Below are positions 17,525 to 27,012 of a DNA stretch of 38,115 nucleotides, one piece after another. This stretch comes from Pseudomonadota bacterium (GTDB lineage: Bacteria; Pseudomonadota; Alphaproteobacteria; Rhizobiales; Beijerinckiaceae). Below the pieces are notes generated by a model that saw only the letters and a program-made list of their open reading frames with translations, ran no database searches and had not been told where the DNA came from. The position numbers and the translations under genes were made by a program. The stretch spans positions 1 to 38,115 of the forward strand of contig JAJYCZ010000012.1 in the NCBI GenBank assembly GCA_021777915.1. Direction: 5' to 3'. Position 1 is the stretch's first letter; every line of letters begins with the position of its first letter.

Positions 17525-18508
17525 TCACAAGCCGTCGAACAGGGCGGTCGAGAGATAGCGCTCGGCGAAGGAGGGGATGATGATGACGATGTTCTTGCCT
17601 TCCGAACTGGGGCGCGCCGCGACCTGAAGCGCCGCCGCGACCGCCGCGCCGGACGAAATGCCGATCGGCGCGCCTTCGATCCGGGCCGCCTCGCGCGCCG
17701 TCTCCAATGCGGTCGCGCTGTCGATGGTCACCACCTCGTCGATGATCCGGGTGTCCAGAACCGGCGGGATGAAGCCCGCGCCGATGCCCTGAATCTTGTG
17801 CGGTCCGGGCTGTCCCCCGGACAGGACCGGCGATTCGGCGGGCTCGACCGCCACCATTTTCACAGCAGGCTTGCGCGCTTTCAGGACCTGGCCGACGCCG
17901 GTGATGGTGCCCCCGGTGCCGACGCCGGAAATGACGATATCGACCTCGCCATGGGTGTCGTTCCAGATTTCCTCCGCCGTGGTGCGGCGATGGATCTCCG
18001 GATTGGCCGGATTGGCGAATTGCGCGGGGGTGACGGCGCCGGGGGTCGAGGCGACCATCTCCTCGGCTTTGGCGATGGCGCCCTTCATGCCCTGCGCCGC
18101 CGGCGTCAGCACCAGTTCCGCGCCCAAGAGCGCAAGCATCTTGCGCCGTTCGATCGACATCGAGTCCGGCATGACCAGGATGAGCTTGTAGCCGCGCGCC
18201 GCCGCCACGAAAGCCAAAGCGATGCCGGTATTGCCGGAGGTCGGTTCGATCAGCACCGATTTTCCCGGAGCGATTCTGCCCTCGGCTTCGAGCGCGTCGA
18301 TCATCGCCACTCCGATGCGGTCCTTCACGGAGGCGATCGGATTGAAGAATTCGAGCTTCGCCAGCAGATTCGCCTTGACCCCGCGCGCCGCCGCGAGCCG
18401 GTCGAACCGCACCAGCGGCGTGTCGCCAATGGTCTCGGGAAGGGAATTGTATATCACGCCGCGTCCCGGCTTTTTCGCGGTCGTTTCCGGATTGCCGGCC
18501 TCGGTCAT
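17525..18508 (-). CDS. cysK: Cysteine synthase A (O-acetylserine sulfhydrylase)
   Basis: CysK makes L-cysteine from O-acetylserine and sulfide with PLP. I chose the ATG at 18508 (327 residues); a GTG directly ahead at 18511 is also in frame, but the GGGAG site is better spaced for the ATG. The PLP lysine is K62 in [11 protein letters not shown]. The substrate loop TSGNTGIA follows, then the phosphate-binding GTGGTITG and the C-terminal [10 protein letters not shown]. These motifs are those of fold-type II cysteine synthases, and the absence of a CBS domain excludes cystathionine beta-synthase. The gene lies between dut and echA with short gaps, so it is probably in a leftward transcript with dut upstream. 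CysK rather than CysM is favoured but not certain. Confidence 0.94.
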   Translation of the reverse strand: MTEAGNPETTAKKPGRGVIYNSLPETIGDTPLVRFDRLAAARGVKANLLAKLEFFNPIASVKDRIGVAMIDALEAEGRIAPGKSVLIEPTSGNTGIALAFVAAARGYKLILVMPDSMSIERRKMLALLGAELVLTPAAQGMKGAIAKAEEMVASTPGAVTPAQFANPANPEIHRRTTAEEIWNDTHGEVDIVISGVGTGGTITGVGQVLKARKPAVKMVAVEPAESPVLSGGQPGPHKIQGIGAGFIPPVLDTRIIDEVVTIDSATALETAREAARIEGAPIGISSGAAVAAALQVAARPSSEGKNIVIIIPSFAERYLSTALFDGL

Positions 18509-18588
18509 CACGTCGCTCCCTGCGCAAATTTTTCTCGAACGCGGAATTTAACAAGCCTCCGATGGCTTGTCGATCAAGACGCTTTTCA

Positions 18589-19050
18589 TCAATCCGTCGC
18601 GGTTTCCTGATCCGTGGAGCCGAAGCCGCCAGCCCCCCGCGCGGTTTCGGAGACGCCCTCGACCATGACCAGTCGCGCCTGGATCACGGGCGCGAGCACC
18701 AGTTGCGCGATGCGGTCGCCGCGCCGGATCTCGAAAGGCTCTGGCCCAAGATTGATCAGAATGACCCCGACCTCGCCGCGATAGTCGCTGTCGATCGTCC
18801 CCGGCGTGTTCAGCACGGTCACGCCATGTTTCAGGGCAAGACCGGACCGGGGCCGGACCTGGGCCTCGAAACCCGGCGGAATTTCCACGACCAGCCCGGT
18901 GGGAACAAGCCGCCTTTCGCCCGGCCGCAGAGTTTCCCTGGCGTCCGGCGCCAGGGCGGCGAGCAGATCAAGCCCGGCGGCCCCGCTGCTTTGATAGGAT
19001 GGGAGCGGCAGGCCTGCGGCATGAGCCAGCCTTTTGATCCGGACCTCCAT
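18589..19050 (-). CDS. dut: dUTP pyrophosphatase (dUTPase)
   Basis: Dut hydrolyses dUTP to dUMP and pyrophosphate, keeping uracil out of DNA and supplying thymidylate synthesis. The 153-residue protein shows the five trimeric dUTPase motifs: SGAAGLDL (1), [10 protein letters not shown] (2), [14 protein letters not shown] with the catalytic aspartate (3), [11 protein letters not shown] (4) and [10 protein letters not shown] (5). Motif 5 usually ends in STG; the aspartate here is a mild deviation. The ATG follows the coaBC stop directly as TGAATG, so the two are probably translationally coupled. The coaBC-dut pair is widespread in proteobacteria. Confidence 0.98.
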   Translation of the reverse strand: MEVRIKRLAHAAGLPLPSYQSSGAAGLDLLAALAPDARETLRPGERRLVPTGLVVEIPPGFEAQVRPRSGLALKHGVTVLNTPGTIDSDYRGEVGVILINLGPEPFEIRRGDRIAQLVLAPVIQARLVMVEGVSETARGAGGFGSTDQETATD

Positions 19051-20280
19051 TCAGCGCCTTTCCCCCAGCAACAGCGACGCGGTCAGCTCGATCAATCTGG
19101 CCGCCGCCGCGTCCTTGCTCAGTTTCGGCCATGCGGTTTCGCCCTCCGGCGTGACGATGACCATGGTGTTCTCGTCCCCGCCCATCACGCCGGCGGAAGC
19201 GCTGACGTCATTGGCGACGATCAGGTCGCAGCCCTTGCGCGCCAGTTTTTGCCGGGCGTGTTCGACCAGTTTTTCGGTTTCGGCGGCGAAACCCACCACC
19301 AGAGCCGGCCGATTGCGGTCTCGCCGCGAGACTTCGGCGAGAATGTCTGGATTTTCAACGAGTTTGAGCGCTGGCGGGCCTTTTCCATCCTTCTTGATCT
19401 TTTCCCCATGGTCCCGCGCCACGCGCCAGTCCGCGACCGCCGCCGCGGCGATGAAAATGTCGCAGGGCAGAGAGTCTTCGACCGCCGCCGCCATGTCCCG
19501 CGCCGATTCGACGCGAAGAACATGCACGCCCTCGGGCGAGGGCAGATCGACCGGACCGGAAACGAGCACGACTTCGGCTCCCGCCGCATGGGCGGCGCGC
19601 GCTATGGCGTAGCCCTGCTTGCCGGACGAACGATTGGCGATGAAGCGGACTGGGTCGATCGGCTCATGAGTCGGCCCGGCGGTGATGACCACCCTCTTTC
19701 CGGCCAGAACGCCGTTCTGGCCGCTTCCGCGCGCGAAAAATCTCCCGATGGCGTCGAAAATCTCGGTCGCCTCCGCCATGCGGCCGAAGCCGAACTCGCC
19801 GCAGGCCATCGGGCCTTCATGGGGGCCGATGAATTTCATGCCGTCGGTGGCGAGCTGCGCGTGATTGCGCCGCGTCGCCGGATGTTCCCACATCCGCACA
19901 TTCATCGCCGGCGCGGCGAGGATCGGCTTGTCCGAGGCCAGCAGAAGGGTCGAGGCGAGGTCGTTGGCCAGGCCATGGGCGGCCTTGGCGAGCAGGTCGG
20001 CGGTCGCCGGCGCGACGACGACGAGATCGGCGGAGCGGCTCAGCTCGATATGGCCCATCTCGGTTTCGTCGGTCAGCGAAAACAGGTCCTGAAACACCTT
20101 TTCGCCGCTCAAGGCGGCCAGCGACAGCGGCGTGACGAACCGGGACCCCGCCTCGGTCAGGACCGTGCGGACGCCGATCTCGGCGCCGCGCAAAAGCCGG
20201 ATGAGTTCGAGGCTCTTGTAGGCGGCGATCCCACCGCCGACGATGAGGAGAACCGAAGGAGTCTTGGTCGGCGCGGTCAT
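19051..20280 (-). CDS. coaBC: Bifunctional phosphopantothenoylcysteine decarboxylase / phosphopantothenate-cysteine ligase
   Basis: CoaBC performs two successive steps of coenzyme A synthesis: joining cysteine to 4'-phosphopantothenate, then decarboxylating the product. The 409-residue protein has the N-terminal FMN-binding CoaC half (residues of about 1-185) with the likely catalytic histidine in MGHIELS, APATADL, the PAMN motif in [11 protein letters not shown] and the substrate-clamp [12 protein letters not shown]. The CoaB half follows with [24 protein letters not shown], here split by a loop, and the AAAVADWR and K-rich KIKKDGKG segment. It starts 12 bases after ubiB and is adjacent to dut. 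Confidence 0.97.
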   Translation of the reverse strand: MTAPTKTPSVLLIVGGGIAAYKSLELIRLLRGAEIGVRTVLTEAGSRFVTPLSLAALSGEKVFQDLFSLTDETEMGHIELSRSADLVVVAPATADLLAKAAHGLANDLASTLLLASDKPILAAPAMNVRMWEHPATRRNHAQLATDGMKFIGPHEGPMACGEFGFGRMAEATEIFDAIGRFFARGSGQNGVLAGKRVVITAGPTHEPIDPVRFIANRSSGKQGYAIARAAHAAGAEVVLVSGPVDLPSPEGVHVLRVESARDMAAAVEDSLPCDIFIAAAAVADWRVARDHGEKIKKDGKGPPALKLVENPDILAEVSRRDRNRPALVVGFAAETEKLVEHARQKLARKGCDLIVANDVSASAGVMGGDENTMVIVTPEGETAWPKLSKDAAAARLIELTASLLLGERR

Positions 20281-20292
20281 GCGGAAAAATCC

Positions 20293-21852
20293 TCAACGCC
20301 AGAGCAGGTAAACAATGACGAGGCAGGCCACGGCCAATCCGTAGCGCGAAAGCCGGTGGTTCGCGGCGTTGGCCCTGCCGATTTCCCGCACGGTCCGCGA
20401 GTCGAGGATGATCCCGTATTCCGCGATCGATTCCAGTTTCTCGGCGATCCGCCCCGCGCGCGCCAGCATGTCGGGCGTTTGGATCGCAAGCTGGCTCAGC
20501 GCCGCGAGGCCGCGCCCGGCGTCGGCGACTTTTCCGCGCGGGCCGAGATTGTCCTCGATCCAGCTTTTGACCACCGGCTCGGCGGTGGACCACATGTCGA
20601 GCCGCGGATCGAGCGAGCGGGCGACGCCCTCGACCACCACCATGGTTTTCTGCAGCATGACCAGCTCGATCCGCGTCTGCATGTCGAACAAGGCGGTGAT
20701 TTCGAACAGAAGGGTCAGGAGCTTGGCCATCGATATTTCGTCGGCGCGGCGCGAATGGATCGGCTCGCCGACGGCGCGGATCGCCTGGGCAAAATCGGCG
20801 ACGCGATAATGCGGCGGCACATAGCCGGCCTCGAAATGAACCTCCGCCACCCGCTGGTAGTCGCGGGTGATGAAGCCATAGAGGATTTCGGCGAGAAAGC
20901 GCCGCTCTTTCATGCCGAGACGGCCCATGATGCCGAAATCGACCGCCGCCAGCCGGCCCTCGGGCGTCAGGAACAGGTTTCCAGGATGCATGTCGGCATG
21001 GAAAAAGCCGTCGCGCACCGCATGGCGCAGGAACGACTGGATCAGGACCCGTCCGAGATTGGGCAGATGCACGCCCGAGCGCCGCAGGGCGTCGCTATCG
21101 GACAAGGGCGCGCCCTCGATCCATTCGAGCGTCATGACCTCGCGCGCGCAGCGGTCCCAATCGACCTTGGGAACCAGAAAATCGTCGTCGCCATGGGTGT
21201 TCTCCGCGAATTCCGACGCCGCGGCGGCTTCGAGACGGAAATCCATCTCGATCTTGACCGAGCGGGCCAGGGTGTCGACCACGCCAACCGGATTGAGCCG
21301 GCGCGCCTCGGCGAAAAATCTTTCCGCCAGACGCGCGGCGAAGAACATGTCGCCGAGATCGCGATGGAACCGCCGTTCGATCCCCGGACGCAGCACTTTC
21401 ACCGCCACCGGCCGCGCCACCCCACTTTCGACCACCGTCGCGCGATGGACTTGGGCGACGGAAGCCGCCGCGACCGGCTCGCTCAATTCCGAGAAAATTT
21501 CGCCGATCGGCCGCGCAAATGCCTTTTCGATGACGCCAACCGCGATAGCGCGCGGAAAAGGCTCCATTTTGTCCTGAAGGCGCTCCAACTCGCGCGCGAC
21601 CGCCGCGCCCACCACGTCGGGGCGCGTCGCCAGGCTCTGCCCGAGCTTGACATAGGACGGCCCCAGCCGCGCGATGGCCGGGGCGAGCCGCTCGACGCCG
21701 CCGTCGCGCCGCGCCACGAGGCGAGCGAGCCATAAGGCCGGACGCGCCTCCGGCGGCAGCGACGAGGCGTCAATGCCGGAAAAAACCCCTTCCCGCGCCA
21801 GGATGAAGCCGGCGCGGCCGAGGCGAAGGACGTGACCGAGGGTTGCGAGCAC
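20293..21852 (-). CDS. ubiB: UbiB, ubiquinone biosynthesis regulatory ATPase/kinase-like protein
   Basis: UbiB is an atypical kinase-fold protein of the ADCK/ABC1 family needed for aerobic ubiquinone synthesis, acting at the inner membrane. The 519-residue protein carries the family's KxGQ motif as YVKLGQ (K69-Q72). Further on are AAASVAQVHRA (the Ala-rich loop replacing the glycine loop), the catalytic-loop-like HADMHPGNLF and the metal-binding VDFGIMGRL. A final hydrophobic segment (YGLAVACLVIVYLLWR) is the C-terminal membrane anchor. It lies 15 bases after ubiE and 12 bases before coaBC, the usual Rhizobiales order, so the three genes probably form an operon. Confidence 0.97.
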   Translation of the reverse strand: MLATLGHVLRLGRAGFILAREGVFSGIDASSLPPEARPALWLARLVARRDGGVERLAPAIARLGPSYVKLGQSLATRPDVVGAAVARELERLQDKMEPFPRAIAVGVIEKAFARPIGEIFSELSEPVAAASVAQVHRATVVESGVARPVAVKVLRPGIERRFHRDLGDMFFAARLAERFFAEARRLNPVGVVDTLARSVKIEMDFRLEAAAASEFAENTHGDDDFLVPKVDWDRCAREVMTLEWIEGAPLSDSDALRRSGVHLPNLGRVLIQSFLRHAVRDGFFHADMHPGNLFLTPEGRLAAVDFGIMGRLGMKERRFLAEILYGFITRDYQRVAEVHFEAGYVPPHYRVADFAQAIRAVGEPIHSRRADEISMAKLLTLLFEITALFDMQTRIELVMLQKTMVVVEGVARSLDPRLDMWSTAEPVVKSWIEDNLGPRGKVADAGRGLAALSQLAIQTPDMLARAGRIAEKLESIAEYGIILDSRTVREIGRANAANHRLSRYGLAVACLVIVYLLWR

Positions 21853-21867
21853 GAAGGGCGCCGTCCG

Positions 21868-22656
21868 TTATAGCTTCCAGCCGGAATGAATGGCGACCAC
21901 CCCGCCGGTCAGCCGCGTGTAATCGACGCGTTGAAAGCCGGCGCGCTCGATCATCGCCGCGAAATCGTCCGCGCCGGGGAACTGGCGGATCGATTCGACC
22001 AGATAGCGATAGGGCGCGGCGTCGCCGGTGACCAGCCGCCCCATGGCCGGGATCATCGAGAAGGAATAGCTCTCATAGAGCCGGGCCAGCAACGGGGCCT
22101 CGACATGGGAGAATTCCAGGCAAAGGAAATGTCCGCCGCGCTTGAGCACGCGAAAAGCTTCGGACAGGGCGCGGTCGATGCGCGGCACGTTGCGGATGCC
22201 GAAGGCGACGGAATAGGCGTCGAATTCGCCATCGGGCAAAGGCAGTTCCTCGGCATTGGCCTCGATGAAGCGCAATTGCTTCTCACGGCCCGCCTTTTTC
22301 GCCCTTTCCCGGCCGACCGCCAGCATGTCGCCATTGATGTCGAGAACGGTCACTTCGGTGCGCGGCCCGCCGGCGCGCGCGACCCGAAAAGCCACGTCGC
22401 CGGTGCCGCCCGCGACGTCGAGATGTTTGAATCCGCGCGGCGACGGCTTGATCCGGGCGACCAGCACATCCTTCCACAGGCGATGGAGGCCGGCCGACAT
22501 CAGGTCGTTCATCACGTCATAGCGATGCGCGACCTTGTGGAACACATCGTCCACCAGTCCCTGTTTTTCATTGAGACGCACTTCCGAATAGCCAAAATGG
22601 GTGGTCGATTCGGCGTCCTGGTTCCTAGCCGCGTCCTGCTGCCGCGCGTCCTGCAT
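21868..22656 (-). CDS. ubiE: Demethylmenaquinone/ubiquinone methyltransferase UbiE
   Basis: UbiE performs the C-methylation of 2-polyprenyl-6-methoxy-1,4-benzoquinol in ubiquinone synthesis using S-adenosylmethionine. I chose the ATG at 22656 (262 residues), which has GGGAGC upstream; earlier in-frame ATGs at 22704 and 22686 would add up to 16 residues with no supporting site. The class I methyltransferase fold is visible: [12 protein letters not shown] (motif I), [11 protein letters not shown] (motif II) and the family signatures [19 protein letters not shown] and SVAFGIRNV. It heads a leftward run with ubiB and coaBC, and is divergent from mutM with 89 bases between, where both promoters must lie. 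Confidence 0.97.
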   Translation of the reverse strand: MQDARQQDAARNQDAESTTHFGYSEVRLNEKQGLVDDVFHKVAHRYDVMNDLMSAGLHRLWKDVLVARIKPSPRGFKHLDVAGGTGDVAFRVARAGGPRTEVTVLDINGDMLAVGRERAKKAGREKQLRFIEANAEELPLPDGEFDAYSVAFGIRNVPRIDRALSEAFRVLKRGGHFLCLEFSHVEAPLLARLYESYSFSMIPAMGRLVTGDAAPYRYLVESIRQFPGADDFAAMIERAGFQRVDYTRLTGGVVAIHSGWKL

Positions 22657-22745
22657 CTGCCTGCTCCCCAAAAGCTGGCGGACCATAGCGCGGCCGCCGG
22701 CCAATGGCTATCTATCGCTTCGACGCCGCGAATAGAAGGAAAGAA

Positions 22746-23603
22746 ATGCCGGAACTCCCAGAAGTCGAGACCGTGCGGCGGGGACTGGCTCCGACCTTGG
22801 TCGGCGCGCGGATCGCGCGCGTCGAAACGCGCCGGCCGGATCTGCGCCTGCCCTTTCCCGGGAATTTCGCCAGGAACCTTCAAGGCCGGCGCATCGACGC
22901 CCTGAACCGGCGGGCGAAATATCTGATCGCCGCGCTGGACGACGGCGCGGCCCTGATCGCCCATCTCGGGATGAGCGGCTCCTTCCGCGTCGAAGGCGCT
23001 GGACCTGTCGGCCGTTTTGCAATGTCGCGCTCGAAAAATCCGGCGCATGACCATGTCATCTTTCATCTCGACGAGGCGAAAGTCATTTACAACGATCCGC
23101 GACGGTTCGGCTTCATGACCCTGGCGAAAATGACCGAGCTGGACGCGCTGCCCTTTTTCGCCAGGCTTGGCGTCGAGCCTTTGTCAAATGAATTCAACGC
23201 CATGACTTTGGTGCGGCTGTTCACGAAAAAAAAGACGCCGCTCAAGGTGGCTTTGCTCGACCAGAGCCTGATCGCCGGTCTCGGCAATATTTATGTCTGC
23301 GAGGCCCTGCATCGCGCGGGCCTTGCGCCCGACGGGCCGGCGGCGAAGGTCGCAGCAAGGGAAGGCGCGGCCGAGCGCCTCGCTTTGGCGATTCGCGCGG
23401 TGCTGGAGGAAGCGATCGAGGCGGGTGGCTCGTCCTTGCGCGATCACCGGCAGGCCGACGGCTCGCTCGGCTATTTCCAGCACAATTTCCGTGTTTACGA
23501 CCGCGAGGGCGCGCCTTGCCCCAGGCCGAAATGCAAAGGCGCCATCGAGCGGCGCGTCCAAAGCGGGCGTTCGACCTTTTTCTGCCCGAAATGCCAAACA
23601 TGA
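22746..23603 (+). CDS. mutM: Formamidopyrimidine-DNA glycosylase
   Basis: MutM (Fpg) removes 8-oxoguanine and formamidopyrimidines from DNA and nicks the strand. The enzyme needs proline at its mature N-terminus, so the start must be the ATG at 22746 ([13 protein letters not shown], 285 residues), which AAGGAAAGAA precedes; an in-frame ATG at 22704 is rejected. P2 and E3 are the catalytic residues. The LGMSGSFRV segment, the NDPRRFGFM loop and the helix-two-turn-helix [16 protein letters not shown] are present. The C-terminal zinc finger uses CPRPKC and CPKC, the first pair spaced by four residues as in other members. It is followed after 22 bases by a metallopeptidase gene on the same strand. 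Confidence 0.98.
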   Translation: MPELPEVETVRRGLAPTLVGARIARVETRRPDLRLPFPGNFARNLQGRRIDALNRRAKYLIAALDDGAALIAHLGMSGSFRVEGAGPVGRFAMSRSKNPAHDHVIFHLDEAKVIYNDPRRFGFMTLAKMTELDALPFFARLGVEPLSNEFNAMTLVRLFTKKKTPLKVALLDQSLIAGLGNIYVCEALHRAGLAPDGPAAKVAAREGAAERLALAIRAVLEEAIEAGGSSLRDHRQADGSLGYFQHNFRVYDREGAPCPRPKCKGAIERRVQSGRSTFFCPKCQT

Positions 23604-23625
23604 AGACGGGAGAGTTTTCCACCCC

Positions 23626-24432
23626 ATGAAGACGCCGGCTTTCGCAGGACTTTTGAAGGCTTTTCAGCGCGAGCCGCAAGGCGAAGGCGATTGTCTTGTC
23701 GTGCGGCATGGCGAGCGGGCTTTCAGGATCGCGGTCAAGCGCTCGACAACGGCGCGGCGGCTGACGTTGAGAATTAGGGGCGCGACCGGCGATATCGTCC
23801 TGACCATGCCGGCGCGGACCAGTTTTCGGCAGGCGCGGGACTTTGCCGAGCGCCATGTCGAATGGATTGGCGCCCGTCTGGCCCGCATCCCGCGTCGCAC
23901 GCCGTTCCTGCCGGGGGAGAAAATCCCCCTGCGCGGCGTCGAGCATGTCCTGCGCCATTGCCCGAATCCGGTTCGCCGCGCCGGTCCGGTCTGGATGGAA
24001 TGCGAGGAGGAGACGCTCGCGCTTTGCGCCAGCGGCGAATCGTCGCATTTTGAACGCCGTATCGCAGATTACCTGCGGCGGGAGGCCCGCCGCGACATCG
24101 AACAGGCCGTGTTTCGCCACGCGGCGACAACGGGGAAACGCCCGATCAGCCTTTCCTTGCGCGATACGTCGAGTCGTTGGGGCTCCTGCTCCGCCAAGGG
24201 CGCCCTGAATTTCTCGTGGCGGCTGATTCTCGCCCCGCCTTTCGTTCTGGATTATCTCGCCGCGCATGAAACAGCGCATCTGCGCCACCACGACCATTCG
24301 GAAAAATTCTGGGCGCTGACCAGAAGCCTTTGCCCGAGAACCGGGGAGGCCGAAGCCTGGCTGAAGGCTCACGGCGCGCAACTGCATCGTTACGGGCGTC
24401 GCGCGGCGCTTCCATCACTCAACGGCGAATGA
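23626..24432 (+). CDS. YgjP-type (DUF45) zinc metallopeptidase-like protein
   Basis: This is a predicted metal-dependent hydrolase of the YgjP/M48-like family, whose physiological role is poorly known. I chose the ATG at 23626 (268 residues) because the longer frame reads back into mutM. The N-terminal half carries the family's beta-rich region (RRLTLRIRG). The C-terminal half has DTSSRWGSCSAKGALNFSW, split across two strands, then the HExxH zinc motif as H214-E215-T-A-H218, and H224 in HDHSEKFW as a likely third ligand. It follows mutM by 22 bases and probably shares its transcript. Its 3' end overlaps the convergent trmB gene by 14 bases. Confidence 0.88.
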   Translation: MKTPAFAGLLKAFQREPQGEGDCLVVRHGERAFRIAVKRSTTARRLTLRIRGATGDIVLTMPARTSFRQARDFAERHVEWIGARLARIPRRTPFLPGEKIPLRGVEHVLRHCPNPVRRAGPVWMECEEETLALCASGESSHFERRIADYLRREARRDIEQAVFRHAATTGKRPISLSLRDTSSRWGSCSAKGALNFSWRLILAPPFVLDYLAAHETAHLRHHDHSEKFWALTRSLCPRTGEAEAWLKAHGAQLHRYGRRAALPSLNGE

Positions 24433-25129
24433 AGGTCAGATAGGCGGGGCTACGGCCTTCGCGCCGCGCCTTGGCCTCATAGCGCGTCTGGACCCAACCC
24501 GCCCAGGGCGTGGTCCAATCGGCAACGCGACGCGCCGGCCACGAAAAGTCGGGCGAGCGCAGCACGCGCGCCAGGGTCCAGGCGGCATAATCGTCGATAT
24601 CGGTGGCGAAACGCAATTCGGCGCCCGGCCGCATGGCCCGCGCGACACGCGCCAGCATGGCGTCGGATATGAGGCGCCGCTCCTTGTGGCGCCTTTTCGG
24701 CCAGGGATCTGGATAAAGAACATAGACTCCGGACAGGCATTGGTCCGGAAGCCTGTCGATCAGGTCACCGGCGTCGCCCGGATGAACGCGAATATTTTCG
24801 AGGTTGGAACGCTCGATTTCGACCAGAAGCTTGGCCACGCCGTTGATGAAAGGCTCGCAACCGAAAAAGCCGCGCCGCGGATGGTTCATGGCGTCGGCGG
24901 CGAGACGCTCGCCCCCGCCGAAGCCGATTTCAAGCCATAGATCGTCCGGGCGTTGGGGAAACAGGTCGAAGGGGGCCGCAATCGGCTGGGACAGGTCGAG
25001 CCGCAGACGCGGCAGCAATTTTTCAACCAGTCCAGCCTGTCGCGGGCGAAGGGTCTTGCCCTTGCGCCGTCCGTAAAGCCCGGCGTCGCGACGCGCGCGA
25101 CGGGGGACGTCGTGTTCCTGATCCGTCAC
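24419..25129 (-). CDS. trmB: tRNA (guanine-N7-)-methyltransferase
   Basis: TrmB adds the 7-methyl group to G46 in the variable loop of many tRNAs, using S-adenosylmethionine. The 236-residue protein shows the methyltransferase motif I as LEIGFGGGERLA, a RRGFFGCEPF strand for the second motif, and the family's hallmark YPDPWPKRRHKERRL. C-terminal RYEAKARREGRSP is also characteristic. It begins 10 bases after the metK stop, so TrmB is made with the enzyme that supplies its methyl donor, a common Rhizobiales arrangement. The C-terminal end overlaps the convergent YgjP-like gene. Confidence 0.97.
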   Translation of the reverse strand: MTDQEHDVPRRARRDAGLYGRRKGKTLRPRQAGLVEKLLPRLRLDLSQPIAAPFDLFPQRPDDLWLEIGFGGGERLAADAMNHPRRGFFGCEPFINGVAKLLVEIERSNLENIRVHPGDAGDLIDRLPDQCLSGVYVLYPDPWPKRRHKERRLISDAMLARVARAMRPGAELRFATDIDDYAAWTLARVLRSPDFSWPARRVADWTTPWAGWVQTRYEAKARREGRSPAYLTFIRR

Positions 25130-25139
25130 CGGGGCAAAT

Positions 25140-26336
<1,197 letters not shown>

Positions 26337-26412
26337 GAGAGCTCTCCAAATTGTATGCGGGACGGTTGGACGGCGCCGCGCCCTCCCGTCCGGGTGGGGC
26401 GGTCTGCTTCGT

Positions 26413-26445
26413 CATGGCCTGGGACGCGCAAAGACGTCCGCCATG
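26413..26445 (-). promoter_or_regulatory. Hairpin in the metK 5' leader
   Basis: Within the roughly 120-base leader, CATGGC and GGACG pair with CGTCC and GCCATG around an 8-base loop, with a 3-base bulge on one side, giving 11 pairs in all. It does not match the SAM-II, SAM/SAH or SAM-V consensus that I remember, and its stem does not reach the ribosome-binding site. A regulatory role is possible but not shown by sequence. Confidence 0.5.
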
Positions 26446-26466
26446 AAGGGCGTTCGGCGAGGCCTG

Positions 26467-26494
26467 TCTATAGGGGCAGCGTTCGTTTCGTCAA
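26467..26494 (-). promoter_or_regulatory. Predicted sigma-70 promoter of metK
   Basis: On the minus strand TTGACG (26494-26489), a 16-base spacer and TATAGA (26472-26467) match the housekeeping consensus at 5 of 6 positions each. It lies 130 bases upstream of the metK ATG and 46 bases past the upstream HTH gene. It is the best promoter match I found in the window. Confidence 0.65.
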
Positions 26495-26510
26495 GCGAAA
26501 TCAGCTTTAT

Positions 26511-26528
26511 CGTTCGTTATATCGAACG
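26511..26528. repeat. Inverted repeat CGTTCG-N6-CGAACG upstream of the metK promoter
   Basis: Perfect 6-base arms (CGTTCG, CGAACG) separated by TTATAT lie just upstream of the metK -35 box and 12 bases past the HTH gene stop. A further CGTTCG at 26480-26485 falls inside the metK promoter spacer. The set could be an operator. As a terminator for the HTH gene it is weak, because no T-run follows. Confidence 0.4.
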
Positions 26529-26540
26529 CCGCGGGCCCTG

Positions 26541-26963
26541 TCAGGATTTTCTTTCGCCCTCGGCGAGAGCATTGACCAGATCGACGATCTTCTTGCGCAC
26601 CTTGGGGTCCGTGATGCGCGCAAAGGCGCGGTTGAGGCTCAACCCCTCCGATGTCATGACAAAATCGCCGAAATAATTTTGATCGGCGTCGGCCTCCGCC
26701 AGGCCGCCTTGCGCCGCGCCTTCGGAAACCGGAGCGCCCTTGAAGAAATAGGCCAGCGGCGTGCTGAGAGCTTCCGAAATCTGCTGGAGCCGGCTCGCGC
26801 TGATCCGGTTGGCGCCTTTCTCGTATTTCTGGATTTGTTGAAAAGTCAGGCCCAAGGCTTCGCCGAGCTTTTCCTGGCTCATGCCGATGAGCATGCGGCG
26901 CATCCGCACCCGGGCGCCGACATGTTTGTCGATAGGATTGGGAACCTTGCTCACGAGCCGCAC
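26541..26963 (-). CDS. XRE-family HTH regulator, PhrR/PraR-like
   Basis: A 140-residue regulator with a Cro/C1-type helix-turn-helix at about residues 15-70: VGARVRMRRMLIGMSQEKLG, the recognition region LTFQQIQKYEKGANRIS, and ASRLQQISEAL. The C-terminal part (FFKG...NRAFARITDPKVRKKIVDLVNAL) is typical of the PhrR/PraR group of Rhizobiales. phrR of Sinorhizobium lies next to actA (lnt) and is induced at low pH; PraR in Rhizobium/Azorhizobium represses quorum-sensing or symbiosis genes. The same lnt-neighbouring position here supports the assignment, but the target genes are unknown. The start is uncertain: GTG at 26963 or GTG at 26954. Confidence 0.85.
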   Translation of the reverse strand: MRLVSKVPNPIDKHVGARVRMRRMLIGMSQEKLGEALGLTFQQIQKYEKGANRISASRLQQISEALSTPLAYFFKGAPVSEGAAQGGLAEADADQNYFGDFVMTSEGLSLNRAFARITDPKVRKKIVDLVNALAEGERKS

Positions 26964-27012
26964 CCGCCAATAAAATTTACAACCCTAGTTTGCACCAAGG
27001 GCTGACCTAAAG

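Noticed and set aside
18562-21735. Very long rightward open frame (1057 codons)
   Set aside because: It lies antisense to dut, coaBC and ubiB, all of which have diagnostic motifs. The translated sequence is Arg/His/Asp-rich and unlike a folded protein.
26337-26466. SAM riboswitch upstream of metK
   Set aside because: The leader does not match the SAM-II, SAM/SAH or SAM-V consensus as I know it; a covariance model search would be decisive.
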